A stretch of DNA of 64,000 bases from Flavobacterium sp. ACN2 (GCF_002303885.1 NZ_MRCM01000007.1:62001-126000), one strand, 5' to 3'; shown: positions 8,623 through 17,408, counted from the first letter of the stretch. Program-made: numbers and translations. The notes: generated from the letters alone by a model not told the origin.

Positions 8623-10785
8623 ATGAAAATTAAAATTACCCTTTTTGCTGGATTTCTATTTTGTACATATTCTTTTGCTCAGCAGAAAGATATTATTGCT
8701 TCTAAGGAAAAGCTTTCCGAGGTTGTTGTTACGGGACAGTTTGAACCACAATCTATAAAGAAGTCTGTTTTTAATGTGCGTGTAATTTCGAAAGAAAACA
8801 TAAAACAGCTGGCGGCAAATAATTTAGCAGATGTCTTGAATCAGTATTTAAATATTAGTGTAACATCTAATGGTGATGATGGACGTTCTAAGGTTTCAAT
8901 GTTTGGACTGGATGCACAATATTTTAAGATTCTGGTTGATAATATACCCTTAGTGAGTGATACAGGAATGGGGACAAATGTTGATTTAACACAGGTCAAT
9001 CTTGATGATGTAGAGCGAATAGAGATCATTGAAGGATCTATGGGAGTAACTCACGGAGCAAATGCCGTAACAGGAATCTTAAATATTATTACTAAAAAAG
9101 GTGGAGGCTATAAATGGCAGATTAGCGCCGCTATTCAGGAAGAAACAGTTGGGAAAGAATTTGCCTTTTTTGATCAGGGTCGTCATATTCAATCAGTTAA
9201 AATTGGGCATAACTTCAATGAAAATTGGTTTGTAAACATTGGAGGAAATCGTAATGCAATGGCAGGTTTTTATGATAACAGGCAAGGAAAAGATTATGAT
9301 GTTAATGATGGATTAAGAGGATATACACAGTTGCCGAAAGAACAATTGGTAGGTAATGCAATTCTTGGTTATCAAAAAGATGCCTTCAGGATTTTTTACA
9401 AATTTGATTATTATGGTGAAGATGTACATTATTATAATCCATTAATAAATATACAGGATAATTATCCCTTTGCAGATACTTATTTCTCAAGAGATAAAAG
9501 ATATATTACCAATCGTTATTACCATCATTTAAATGCTAGTGGAAATCTTTTTTCAAAGTTAAAATATAATGTTTCAGTTTCTCAACAGAAACAAGAACGT
9601 GATTTAGAGAAGTTTGTTTATCAATTAGATACAAAACAGGAAGTAGATAATGAAAGAGATACTTATCAGTCAAAAGAAGTATTTTATTCTACTGGTACTC
9701 TAAGTAATTTCTTTGATAATAAAAAAGTAGATTTTCAACTCGGGTATGAAATTACTAATGAAAACGGATTTTATGATTCATCTGTTGGGGCTTTTAGAGA
9801 CGATAATCAAGTAGGACAAGATATTAGAAAGAGGCTAGAGAATTATGATATTTTTTCGGTTGCTGAAATAAGTGTAAATGATAAATTTTCTATTCGTCCC
9901 GGGCTTCGATTTTCATTTCAATCTGCTTTCGAAAATCAATATGCAAGTTCATTGGGTTTAAGATATCTCTTTGATAAGGGACTCGAGGCAAGAGCCTCTT
10001 TAGGTAAATCTTATCGTACTCCGAATTTTGATGAATTATACACTTATTTTGTTGACTCTAATCATAATATGCAGGGAAATCCAGATTTGATTCCTGAAAA
10101 TAGTACTTCGTATGAAGTGAGTTTTAAGAGAGCCTGTAGTTTTGATTCGGGAGCTCAGATATCGAACAACTTAGCGGTTACTTTCTTAGATGTTGATGAT
10201 AGAATTGATATGGTAGTAACGCAGACTATTCCTAGCTGGAATTATAAATATCTTAATATCAATAAATATAAGATGTGGAACATTTCAACAGTTGAACAAT
10301 ATACCCATAAAAATTGGAATGTAATGCTAGGGGCGGCTGTAGTAGGGATTTCAAGAAGACTTGACCTAGCGGCTGAAAACTTAGTATCTGATGATAAATT
10401 TTTCTACTCGTTCAGATTGAATTCAAGTATCTCCTACAATATCCCTAAGTGGAATGCTTTGTTAGCAGTTTTTTATAAATATAATGGGCAGCAGCAGCAA
10501 TATGTTGCTGGTACTGGTGCGGATGGAAAAGCCGCTTTCTTTTTAAGTGAATTACAGCCGTACAGCTGGATGGATGCCTCAGTTCGAAAATCATTCTTTA
10601 AAAATCAATTTGAAGTTACAGTTGGAGCAAGGAACCTATTTAATGTTACGAATCTTCAGTCTGTTCAAAACGGAGGAGGAGATGCTTCTGGAGGAGCACA
10701 CGGTGGCGGCACAAGTACTGACATGATGTTAGGATACGGCCGATCTTACTTTTTAAAACTTTCATATAATCTAAATTTTAATTAA
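8623..10785 (+). CDS. TonB-dependent receptor, heme/hemoprotein type (HmuR-like)
   Basis: 720 residues. Signal peptide 1-19 (ending YSFAQ), then a TonB-box-like LSEVVVTGQFEP (~28-39). The plug follows with SVFNVRVISKENIKQLAANN and ERIEIIEGSMGVTHGANAVT. Unlike the SusC-type receptor upstream it has no carboxypeptidase-like domain. In the barrel the motif pair SYRTPNFDEL ... NPDL, with a His between them (SNHNMQGNPDL), matches the FRAP/NPNL region of heme receptors, where a His binds heme. A Gly/His-rich stretch (GGGDASGGAHGGG) lies near the C-terminus. The next gene, 12 bp on, encodes an HmuY-like lipoprotein, which strengthens the heme-uptake call. It imports its ligand across the outer membrane using TonB energy. 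Confidence 0.85.
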   Translation: MKIKITLFAGFLFCTYSFAQQKDIIASKEKLSEVVVTGQFEPQSIKKSVFNVRVISKENIKQLAANNLADVLNQYLNISVTSNGDDGRSKVSMFGLDAQYFKILVDNIPLVSDTGMGTNVDLTQVNLDDVERIEIIEGSMGVTHGANAVTGILNIITKKGGGYKWQISAAIQEETVGKEFAFFDQGRHIQSVKIGHNFNENWFVNIGGNRNAMAGFYDNRQGKDYDVNDGLRGYTQLPKEQLVGNAILGYQKDAFRIFYKFDYYGEDVHYYNPLINIQDNYPFADTYFSRDKRYITNRYYHHLNASGNLFSKLKYNVSVSQQKQERDLEKFVYQLDTKQEVDNERDTYQSKEVFYSTGTLSNFFDNKKVDFQLGYEITNENGFYDSSVGAFRDDNQVGQDIRKRLENYDIFSVAEISVNDKFSIRPGLRFSFQSAFENQYASSLGLRYLFDKGLEARASLGKSYRTPNFDELYTYFVDSNHNMQGNPDLIPENSTSYEVSFKRACSFDSGAQISNNLAVTFLDVDDRIDMVVTQTIPSWNYKYLNINKYKMWNISTVEQYTHKNWNVMLGAAVVGISRRLDLAAENLVSDDKFFYSFRLNSSISYNIPKWNALLAVFYKYNGQQQQYVAGTGADGKAAFFLSELQPYSWMDASVRKSFFKNQFEVTVGARNLFNVTNLQSVQNGGGDASGGAHGGGTSTDMMLGYGRSYFLKLSYNLNFN

Positions 10786-10797
10786 TAAATCAATACC

Positions 10798-12213
10798 ATG
10801 AAAAAGAACTTTATTCTAATACTATCGTTTGTATTGCTTGCTCTTGGAGCTTGTAGCAGTGATGATGAAGTAGCTCAAGCTAATGCTGTGGCTTTTGCTT
10901 CTACATCGTTAAACTTATCCGCGGAAACTACTCCGATCGAAATTAAATTTGCATCTCCAACAGCTGCTGCTGGATCACTAACTTTAACTTATACTGAAAC
11001 CGCAGTTGCAAATGGTACAGATTACAGTACTACACCAGCTATCGCCGCAAGTAAAGTTGTAGTTCCTTTTGAAAAAAATGTATCTACGGTATCTTTTACA
11101 TTCAAGAAACTAAAAGAAGCTATTGAAGGTGAAGTAAAAAATGTGGTTTTCACAATCAGTAGTGTAAGTATCAATGCTGTAATTTCTGAAAACAAATCCA
11201 TTCAGGTAAATTTTAACGAAACTGCATCTTTAGGAAATGCATTGGCTCCAGAAGTTGGAGGTCCTACTGAACCAAATCAAGTTTTTGTTGATTTAAGTAG
11301 TGGAAAAATGACTGCTGTTCCTCGAGTTTCATGGGATTTAGGGTTTTATTCTGGAACAGATTTTAGAGTTATAATAAATCATACAGTGAAAATGTCTGCT
11401 AAACAAACTGCGAGTACAAATATCGATGAAGTTCAGGAGGAAGATGCAACTATGATTTTCAATCAAGGATCTGGTAGTACAACTCAAGTAGACGATCCAG
11501 CTGGAGATATTACTAAAACTACTATTGCAGCTATCTCGGCGACAGACAGTGAAAATAAAGTTTATGTGATTAACATGGGAAGTAACCCAGCGACAACTAA
11601 ACCAGAAACTGGAAATGAGGGCACTGCTAATGGACCTTCTAGAGGATGGAAAAAAGTTAGAATCTTAAGAAGTGGAAATGATTATAAAGTTCAGTACGCT
11701 GATATTGCTGCAACTACTCATAATGAAATTACTATTACTAAAAATGCAGCTTATAACTTTACATTCTTAAGTTTGTTAGACAAGAAAACAGTTAGTGTTG
11801 AGCCTCAGAAAGCACAATGGGATATCAGCTTCACAAGTTTTACTAATACAACTAATTTTGGAACAGGTTTAGTGCCATATAATTTTGCAGACTTCGTTTT
11901 AAATAACGTTAAAGGTGGTGCAAAAACATATCAGGTGCTTACATCAGCTTTTACATATGATGCTTTTACATTGGCAAATGTTGATAATTCTAAATTTACA
12001 GAGGATCAAAGAAATATTGGTTCAAACTGGAGAGGAACTGTTTCAGGAACAGATGCAAATGGTAATCCAACTTCGGGATTTGCAGCTAGATCAGATCGTT
12101 TCTATGTGGTTAAAGATCCAGCAGGAAATGTTTATAAAGTAAGATTTACAGCTGGTTTAAATGCCGCTGGAGAAAGAGGTTATCCAACATTCCAATATGC
12201 GATCTTAAAATAA
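10798..12213 (+). CDS. HmuY family heme-binding lipoprotein
   Basis: 471 residues, 12 bp after the receptor gene and surely co-transcribed. Lipobox LGAC (Cys ~19) followed by SSDDE, so likely exported to the outer membrane. Residues ~30-140 look like a Calx-beta/Ig-like beta sandwich (VAFASTSLNLSAETTPIEIK; FTISSVSINAVISENKSIQV). The HmuY-type region follows, with two similar pieces: FVDLSSGKM ... SWDLGFYSGTDFRVIINHTV (~160-200) and VSVEPQKAQWDISFTSFTN (~335-355). It ends with RFYVVKDPAGNVYKVRFT. HmuY proteins bind heme outside the cell and hand it to the partner receptor. At 471 residues it is about twice the size of the HmuY of Porphyromonas as I recall it. Heme ligands cannot be identified without an alignment. 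Confidence 0.82.
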   Translation: MKKNFILILSFVLLALGACSSDDEVAQANAVAFASTSLNLSAETTPIEIKFASPTAAAGSLTLTYTETAVANGTDYSTTPAIAASKVVVPFEKNVSTVSFTFKKLKEAIEGEVKNVVFTISSVSINAVISENKSIQVNFNETASLGNALAPEVGGPTEPNQVFVDLSSGKMTAVPRVSWDLGFYSGTDFRVIINHTVKMSAKQTASTNIDEVQEEDATMIFNQGSGSTTQVDDPAGDITKTTIAAISATDSENKVYVINMGSNPATTKPETGNEGTANGPSRGWKKVRILRSGNDYKVQYADIAATTHNEITITKNAAYNFTFLSLLDKKTVSVEPQKAQWDISFTSFTNTTNFGTGLVPYNFADFVLNNVKGGAKTYQVLTSAFTYDAFTLANVDNSKFTEDQRNIGSNWRGTVSGTDANGNPTSGFAARSDRFYVVKDPAGNVYKVRFTAGLNAAGERGYPTFQYAILK

Positions 12214-12257
12214 ATTCATAGATGAAAAAATCTAAAGATTATAAAGAATATTTCATT

Positions 12258-12296
12258 TTAACTTAAAAATGCTTCGGCATTAAAATTTAGTTAATC
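12258..12296 (+). ncRNA. cUUCGg tetraloop hairpin downstream of the HmuY-like gene
   Basis: AATGC-TTCG-GCATT (12268-12281) is a perfect 5-bp stem closed by a very stable UUCG tetraloop. Flanking AACT/AAA and TTTAGTT stretches can extend the pairing with bulges. It is probably a 3'-UTR structure protecting or processing the transcript; it has no U-tract of its own. Confidence 0.4.
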
Positions 12297-12332
12297 ATTA
12301 GCTTTGTTTTTTTTATTTTTTTTTTTTGATTC

Positions 12333-12363
12333 AAGAGGTTAGAATTTCTAACCTCTTTTTTTT
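12333..12363 (+). terminator. Terminator of the heme receptor operon
   Basis: AAGAGGTTAGA and TCTAACCTCTT form a perfect 11-bp stem with a 3-nt loop, followed by a long T-run. Confidence 0.85.
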
Positions 12364-12407
12364 GTTCTACTTTCTTGTTAAAATGAAACAGAAACAAAAT
12401 GTTATTC

Positions 12408-12415
12408 TATCTTTG
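12408..12415 (+). promoter_or_regulatory. -7 element of the SGNH/MBOAT operon
   Basis: TATCTTTG, an exact TAnnTTTG match, ~85 bp before the first gene of the operon. The leader would be unusually long for this genome. No well-placed -33 element is seen. Confidence 0.45.
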
Positions 12416-12499
12416 CACAAATTTTTTCTGCAATAAGTTAACCATTATTTAATTGGTTTAATTTTTGAATGCAGTTCTTCATATTTTATAATTATTTAG

Positions 12500-13978
12500 G
12501 TGAATACAAAATCTTATTTTTTTCAGTCTTTTGCGATCGTGGCGTTAGCGCTGGTTGCTTTTATTGGGTTTAAGCAAATTCTTCCAGACAAAATATTTTC
12601 TGAGACTAAATTAGATTCTAAAAATATATTGATAGACAGTCTGCTTTTGGAATCTGTTGCCGAAGATTCTCTATCGCTAGACAAAGACAGTATTGCAAAA
12701 AGTGAGCAAGCACTAAACGGGCAAAAAATTGTTTTTGATGAAACCGAAGGAATCGAGTTTCCAGCCGAAACATTTGAAAACTACAAAGGTTATCAATACC
12801 TAATTTCTTTCTATGAGAAATTGTATCAGTTAGAAAAAAAACCTCAGAATAAGGTTAGAATTGCTTATTATGGAGATTCTATGACCGATGGAGATTTAAT
12901 CGTGCAAGACGTTCGTACCAATTATCAGGAGCGATTTGGAGGAAATGGAGTTGGATTCGTTTCTATTACTTCAGAATCTGCTGCTTCGAGAGGTTCTGTA
13001 AAATCAAGCTATTCTAAAAACTGGAAAACACAGTCTTACTTAAATGTAAAAAGACCCACAAGTCCTTTTGGAGTTAACGGACATGTGTTTTTTGCAAATG
13101 ATAAAGCCAATTCGACTTGGGTTCAGTACGAAGCTGGACTTAATAAATATTCTACTTCTTTAGATAATGCAACCTTATTTTACGGTCGCTCGTCTAAAAC
13201 AGGAAAAGTTAATTTCATTATCGGAAAAGATACCATCAAGAAAAATCTTTCGCCAAATAGTTTAGTGAACACACTAAAAGTTTCATCTGGAAGTTTAAAA
13301 GCTTTTAAGGCAAACTTTGTTCAGGCGGATTCTATTCCGATTTACGGATTTAATTTTGATAACGGAAGCGGGGTTCACGTAGATAATTTCTCGCAGAGAG
13401 GAAATTCTGGACTTCCAATTTCAATGTTCAATGCAGATGTAATGAGAGCTTTTAATAATAGTCTAAAATACGATTTGATTATTCTGCATTACGGAACGAA
13501 CGTTTTAAATTACGGAACAAAAAATTATTCTTGGTATGAAAAAGGAATGACTAAAACCGTAAATAAAATTAAAGAATCGTTTCCAGGAGTTTCAATCCTG
13601 ATTGTTTCTACTGCCGATAAATCGACAAAATATGATTTACAAATGAAGACCGATTCTGCTGTAGTTCCATTAATGAAAGCACAAAAACACTATGCGTTGG
13701 AAGCGCAGGCAGGATTTGTGAATTTATATACTTTGATGGGAGGAGATGGTTCTATGATTAAATGGGTTGATGAAACTCCTGCAAAAGCAAATAAAGATTA
13801 TACCCACTTTAACCAACGTGGTGCAAAAGCAATTGGTAATTTGCTATACGGACAATTGAATAAAGGATACGAAGAATATAAAGTGCTCAGAGAAAAAAGA
13901 GATGCTGAAGGAACTAAGCCAAAACCAGTAAGAAAAGCCAGACCCGATTCCGTTTCAGTAACAAAAGATAGTGTATGA
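12500..13978 (+). CDS. SGNH/GDSL-type hydrolase, membrane-anchored (O-acetylation locus)
   Basis: 492 residues from a GTG start; no better ATG lies nearby and the N-terminus gives a sensible membrane anchor (FAIVALALVAFIGF, ~11-24). The SGNH block I nucleophile is in VRIAYYGDSMTDGD (~125-138). Block III is IILHYGTNVLNYG (~328), and the catalytic Asp/His pair is in DYTHFNQRGAKAIG (~433). Members of this clan attach or remove acyl groups on cell-wall or exopolysaccharide sugars. It ends in a basic tail (KPKPVRKARPD). Its stop overlaps the next start by 4 bp (ATGA), and that next gene is a second SGNH protein followed by an MBOAT acyltransferase. An envelope O-acetylation role is inferred from this context; the actual acceptor is unknown. 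Confidence 0.8.
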   Translation: MNTKSYFFQSFAIVALALVAFIGFKQILPDKIFSETKLDSKNILIDSLLLESVAEDSLSLDKDSIAKSEQALNGQKIVFDETEGIEFPAETFENYKGYQYLISFYEKLYQLEKKPQNKVRIAYYGDSMTDGDLIVQDVRTNYQERFGGNGVGFVSITSESAASRGSVKSSYSKNWKTQSYLNVKRPTSPFGVNGHVFFANDKANSTWVQYEAGLNKYSTSLDNATLFYGRSSKTGKVNFIIGKDTIKKNLSPNSLVNTLKVSSGSLKAFKANFVQADSIPIYGFNFDNGSGVHVDNFSQRGNSGLPISMFNADVMRAFNNSLKYDLIILHYGTNVLNYGTKNYSWYEKGMTKTVNKIKESFPGVSILIVSTADKSTKYDLQMKTDSAVVPLMKAQKHYALEAQAGFVNLYTLMGGDGSMIKWVDETPAKANKDYTHFNQRGAKAIGNLLYGQLNKGYEEYKVLREKRDAEGTKPKPVRKARPDSVSVTKDSV

Positions 13979-15396
13979 TAAACAAACTTATTTTTTTCTT
14001 TTGTTGTCTTTTTTTTGCAACAAATGAAAAAACTCCAAAAACAGATGTACATCCAACACCCAAAAGTATGATTCAAAAAGCAGATACAGCAATAATTGAT
14101 GCTCCTTCTGATGGTCAAATTTATAATGCAAAAGCGTTAAATGATTTTTTTCAGAAACTGGAAAAGAACGAAGATCAGAAGAGTCAAAAAATCAATATTG
14201 TGCATATCGGAGATTCGCACATTCAAGGTGATTTGATGACTAATGAGATCAGAAAAAAACTGCAGCAGAAATTTGGTAATGCAGGACGCGGTTTAGTGTT
14301 TCCGTATCAATTAGCTAAAACAAATGGTTCTTATAACGAACGTTTCAAATCGAACAGAACTTGGGAAAGTTATAGAAATATTCACCCAGTTAAGAATTGT
14401 CCGATTGGGTTAAGCGGAATAGGACTTTGGAGAGATTCTGGCGGATTTGTGATGGAAATGAACGTAAAAGATTTGGCTTACAAATTCAATACAATAAAAA
14501 TTATTACGCCACAGAATCAGAATATGTTTGATTTGGCAGTTTCGTCAAAAATCAATTCCATTCAGACAACAGAGCCAAAAGTTATTACGCACAAAATTAA
14601 AAAAGGCGAAGTGCTTGGTACAATTGCAGACAAATACAATGTTTCGATTACAGAAATTAAAAGAGACAATCATTTAAAGTCTAATAATATCAGAGCGGGA
14701 AGAACCTTAAAAATTGCCACAAAGGAAACGAGACAAAAGACGATTTCAATGTCAGAGTTTGTTCCCTTAGCAGTAAAGTCTGATTCGTTTTCGCACTATT
14801 ATAATTCTGAAAATGCTTTGAGCCGAATTTTCTTGATTCCGAACAAAGAAGCAAAGGATTTTGAGTTAAACGGAATTGTTTTAGAAAAAGACACTCCCGG
14901 AATTATTTACAGCGGAATTGGAGTAAACGGAGCTAAATATTCAGATTACAATAAATATCCGTTATTCTTTGAGCAATTAAAATCGTTACATCCAGATTTA
15001 CTGGTTTTCTCTTTAGGAACAAATGAAAGCTATGATCATTTAGATCCAGAAAAATACATTCGTGAGCTAAAAGAATTTATAAGCAATATAAGAGCACAGA
15101 AAATAGATGCGCCGATCATTGTAATGACACCGCCGCCATCTTTGCTAAGAAGAAAACCAAATACCTATATTGATGATTATGCTAAACAAATTCTTAATAT
15201 AGCTCAGAAAGAAAATCTTGCCGTCTGGGATTTATACGATGAGTTTGGCGGAATGAGCGGCATCAAACAATTAAAAGTACAAGGATTAATAGGACCCGAT
15301 TGGGTTCATTACTCAAAAAAAGGATACGAGAAACAAGGAGATTTGTTTACTCAGGCGTTTTTAAGATCATACGATAATTTTAAATCAAAGAAGTAA
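13975..15396 (+). CDS. SGNH hydrolase with an internal LysM domain
   Basis: 473 residues, start overlapping the upstream stop by 4 bp. A hydrophobic N-terminus (LIFFFCCLFFA) serves as signal or anchor. The nucleophile motif is NIVHIGDSHIQGD (~74-86), followed by KKLQQKFGNAGRGLVFPYQL, typical of the PatB-like/AlgX-like SGNH group. A complete LysM repeat (HKIKKGEVLGTIADKYNV to NIRAGRTLKIA, ~206-249) interrupts the fold. The SGNH features then resume with LLVFSLGTNESYDH (~345) and the Asp/His pair in GPDWVHYSKKGYEKQGD (~445). LysM binds N-acetylglucosamine-containing glycans, so peptidoglycan is the likely place of action. It probably esterifies or de-esterifies glycans with acyl groups provided by the MBOAT encoded 1 bp downstream. 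Confidence 0.82.
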   Translation: MINKLIFFFCCLFFATNEKTPKTDVHPTPKSMIQKADTAIIDAPSDGQIYNAKALNDFFQKLEKNEDQKSQKINIVHIGDSHIQGDLMTNEIRKKLQQKFGNAGRGLVFPYQLAKTNGSYNERFKSNRTWESYRNIHPVKNCPIGLSGIGLWRDSGGFVMEMNVKDLAYKFNTIKIITPQNQNMFDLAVSSKINSIQTTEPKVITHKIKKGEVLGTIADKYNVSITEIKRDNHLKSNNIRAGRTLKIATKETRQKTISMSEFVPLAVKSDSFSHYYNSENALSRIFLIPNKEAKDFELNGIVLEKDTPGIIYSGIGVNGAKYSDYNKYPLFFEQLKSLHPDLLVFSLGTNESYDHLDPEKYIRELKEFISNIRAQKIDAPIIVMTPPPSLLRRKPNTYIDDYAKQILNIAQKENLAVWDLYDEFGGMSGIKQLKVQGLIGPDWVHYSKKGYEKQGDLFTQAFLRSYDNFKSKK

Positions 15397-15397
15397 G

Positions 15398-17080
15398 TTG
15401 ACAACAATAGATAGCATTAATAATTGGTTTATTCAAAATTTTGGTGCAATTACAATAGAGCAAGTTAAAAGTTGGTTCGTTTATAATGAAGACGAAAAAC
15501 TTTTATTCAATACCGGTTTATTCTTAGGTTTATTTCTGGTTTTCTATTTTGTGTATGGTTTTTTACGCAAAACATTTTATTTGAGATTAACGTATGTTAT
15601 TCTCTTTTCACTATTCTTTTACTACAAATCGAGCGGAATTTACTTTTTGTTGTTATTGCTCTCATCTGTTGTAGATTATGGTTTGAGCCAAATCATTTAC
15701 AGAGAAAGCAGAGACAGCGTTAAGAAATTTTACTTGGTAATAAGTGTTATTTTAAACTTAGCGCTTTTAGGCTATTTTAAATACATGAACTTTTTGATTG
15801 TGACTTACAATGATATGTTTCATGGTAATTTTGCACTTCACAATGTTTTTCTTCCTGTTGGAATTTCGTTTTATACTTTCCAATCCATGAGTTACATTAT
15901 TGAGATTTATAGAGAAGAAATTAAACCGACAAAAAATTACATCGAATATTTATTCTTCGTGTCGTTTTTCCCGCAATTAGTTGCTGGACCAATTGTACGT
16001 GCGAAAGACTTCTTGCCTCAGATTTATCAAAAATTAAACTTGACTAAAGAAGATGTAAACAATGCTCTGTTTTTAATTATTGGAGGTTTAATCAAAAAAA
16101 CAGTAATCTCAAATTACATATCAGTAAACTTTGTTGACCGTGTTTTTGACACGCCAATGAGTTATACTTCATTCGAAAACTTAATGGCTTCGTATGGATA
16201 TGCCATTCAGATTTACTGTGATTTCTCTGGATATTCAGACATGGCAATTGGTATTGCGTTATTGCTTGGATTTAAATTGCCAGTCAACTTTAGAACTCCA
16301 TACAAATCGACTTCGATTACCGATTTCTGGAGAAGATGGCATATTTCGCTTTCGACTTGGTTAAAAGACTTTTTATACATTTCGATTGGAGGAAACAGAG
16401 AAGGTTCTTTCGCAGGATATTTATTCCCAAGTTTATTTTTCTTCGGATTATTGCTTTGGGGAATGTCTTGTTATAATGAAAGTATAATTCCGCTTATCAT
16501 TGCAGGAGTCAGTATTTTAATTTTCGCTTTGTCATTTTTATTGTCAAGCAAAATAAAACAAACCTTGGTAACCAATTTCAATCTGTTTACCACGATGCTT
16601 TTGGGAGGTTTGTGGCACGGAGCAGGAGCACAGTTTATCGTTTGGGGAGCACTTCACGGATTAGCATTGGCAGTTCATAAAATATTTATGGAATTTTTTC
16701 CTTCGAAGAAAGACAAAAGTCCAAATTTCTTGTGGAGATTTTTCTCAATCGTAATCACATTCCATTTTGTGGTTTTCTGTTGGATTTTCTTCCGAGCTAG
16801 AGATTTCGAAACAGCCTTGCAGGTAATTAATAATATTGGTCAATTAACATTCGAACCAGAACTTTGGAAAACAATTGTATTAGGTTATAAAAATGTTTTC
16901 GGATTGATGCTGTTCGGTTATGTTTGGCATTTCTTGCCAGATTCATTCACAAACGGAATGAAATCTGTTTTCGATAAAACACCATTATTAGTAAAAGCAA
17001 TAATTCTGGGATTTGTTTATTGGATTGTTTACGCAACCGCAGTAGCTGGTTCGCAGCCATTCATTTACTTCCAGTTCTAA
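15398..17080 (+). CDS. MBOAT family membrane-bound O-acyltransferase (AlgI/PatA-like)
   Basis: 560 residues from a TTG codon 1 bp after the previous stop. No ATG occurs for more than 100 codons and translational coupling explains the weak start. About ten transmembrane segments. MBOAT hallmarks are FLPVGISFYTFQSMSYIIEIYR, SFFPQLVAGPIVRAKDFLPQ, and FWRRWHISLSTWLKDFLYIS followed by GGNREG. The invariant histidine lies in LLGGLWHGAGAQFIVWGALHG (~400-420). Such proteins pass acyl groups, usually acetyl, across the inner membrane for transfer to polysaccharide or peptidoglycan. The two SGNH proteins upstream are the expected periplasmic partners. Confidence 0.93.
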   Translation: MTTIDSINNWFIQNFGAITIEQVKSWFVYNEDEKLLFNTGLFLGLFLVFYFVYGFLRKTFYLRLTYVILFSLFFYYKSSGIYFLLLLLSSVVDYGLSQIIYRESRDSVKKFYLVISVILNLALLGYFKYMNFLIVTYNDMFHGNFALHNVFLPVGISFYTFQSMSYIIEIYREEIKPTKNYIEYLFFVSFFPQLVAGPIVRAKDFLPQIYQKLNLTKEDVNNALFLIIGGLIKKTVISNYISVNFVDRVFDTPMSYTSFENLMASYGYAIQIYCDFSGYSDMAIGIALLLGFKLPVNFRTPYKSTSITDFWRRWHISLSTWLKDFLYISIGGNREGSFAGYLFPSLFFFGLLLWGMSCYNESIIPLIIAGVSILIFALSFLLSSKIKQTLVTNFNLFTTMLLGGLWHGAGAQFIVWGALHGLALAVHKIFMEFFPSKKDKSPNFLWRFFSIVITFHFVVFCWIFFRARDFETALQVINNIGQLTFEPELWKTIVLGYKNVFGLMLFGYVWHFLPDSFTNGMKSVFDKTPLLVKAIILGFVYWIVYATAVAGSQPFIYFQF

Positions 17081-17098
17081 AAAGATATGGCCGCAAAG

Positions 17099-17131
17099 GC
17101 GCAAAGGTTTTATTCTTTGCGCTTTTTTTTG
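17099..17131 (+). terminator. Terminator of the SGNH/MBOAT operon
   Basis: GCGCAAAG and CTTTGCGC make a perfect 8-bp stem with an 8-nt loop, followed by a T-run. The stem belongs to a 'GCAAAGGCGCAAAG' repeat type also seen near 17285-17345, 44284-44335 and 63300. Confidence 0.75.
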
Positions 17132-17161
17132 TTTTTGCCACAGATTAAAGAATTGAAAAGA

Positions 17162-17270
17162 TTTTTTCACGCAGATTCTGCAGATTTTTTAGCAGATTTT
17201 ATTTTTTAGATTTTAAATAATAATAATCTGCGCGAATCTGCTTAAATCTTTTTAAATCTGCGTGAAAAAA
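17162..17270. repeat. Long palindromic intergenic repeat (CACGCAGATT type)
   Basis: TTTTTTCACGCAGATT (17162-17177) and its exact complement (17255-17270) flank ~77 bp of further 'cagatt/aatctg' units. The whole element can fold into one long hairpin. The 327-bp gap between the MBOAT gene and ffh contains nothing else except terminator-like and 'ttgcg' repeats and the ffh promoter. Confidence 0.7.
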
Positions 17271-17355
17271 CTTTGCGACTTTGCGAGCAAAAAAACATAG
17301 CGTTCTTTGCGTAAACCTTCGTGCACTTTGCGGTTAAATTGCGCTTAAATAAAAA

Positions 17356-17386
17356 TTGCCTGAAATATCTAATTAGATTATCTTTG
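17356..17386 (+). promoter_or_regulatory. Promoter of ffh
   Basis: TTG (17356-17358), 20 bp, then TATCTTTG (17379-17386): a good match to the Bacteroidota -33/-7 promoter, 22 bp upstream of the ffh start. Confidence 0.7.
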
Positions 17387-17408
17387 CACTTCATATAAAG
17401 AAAATGAT

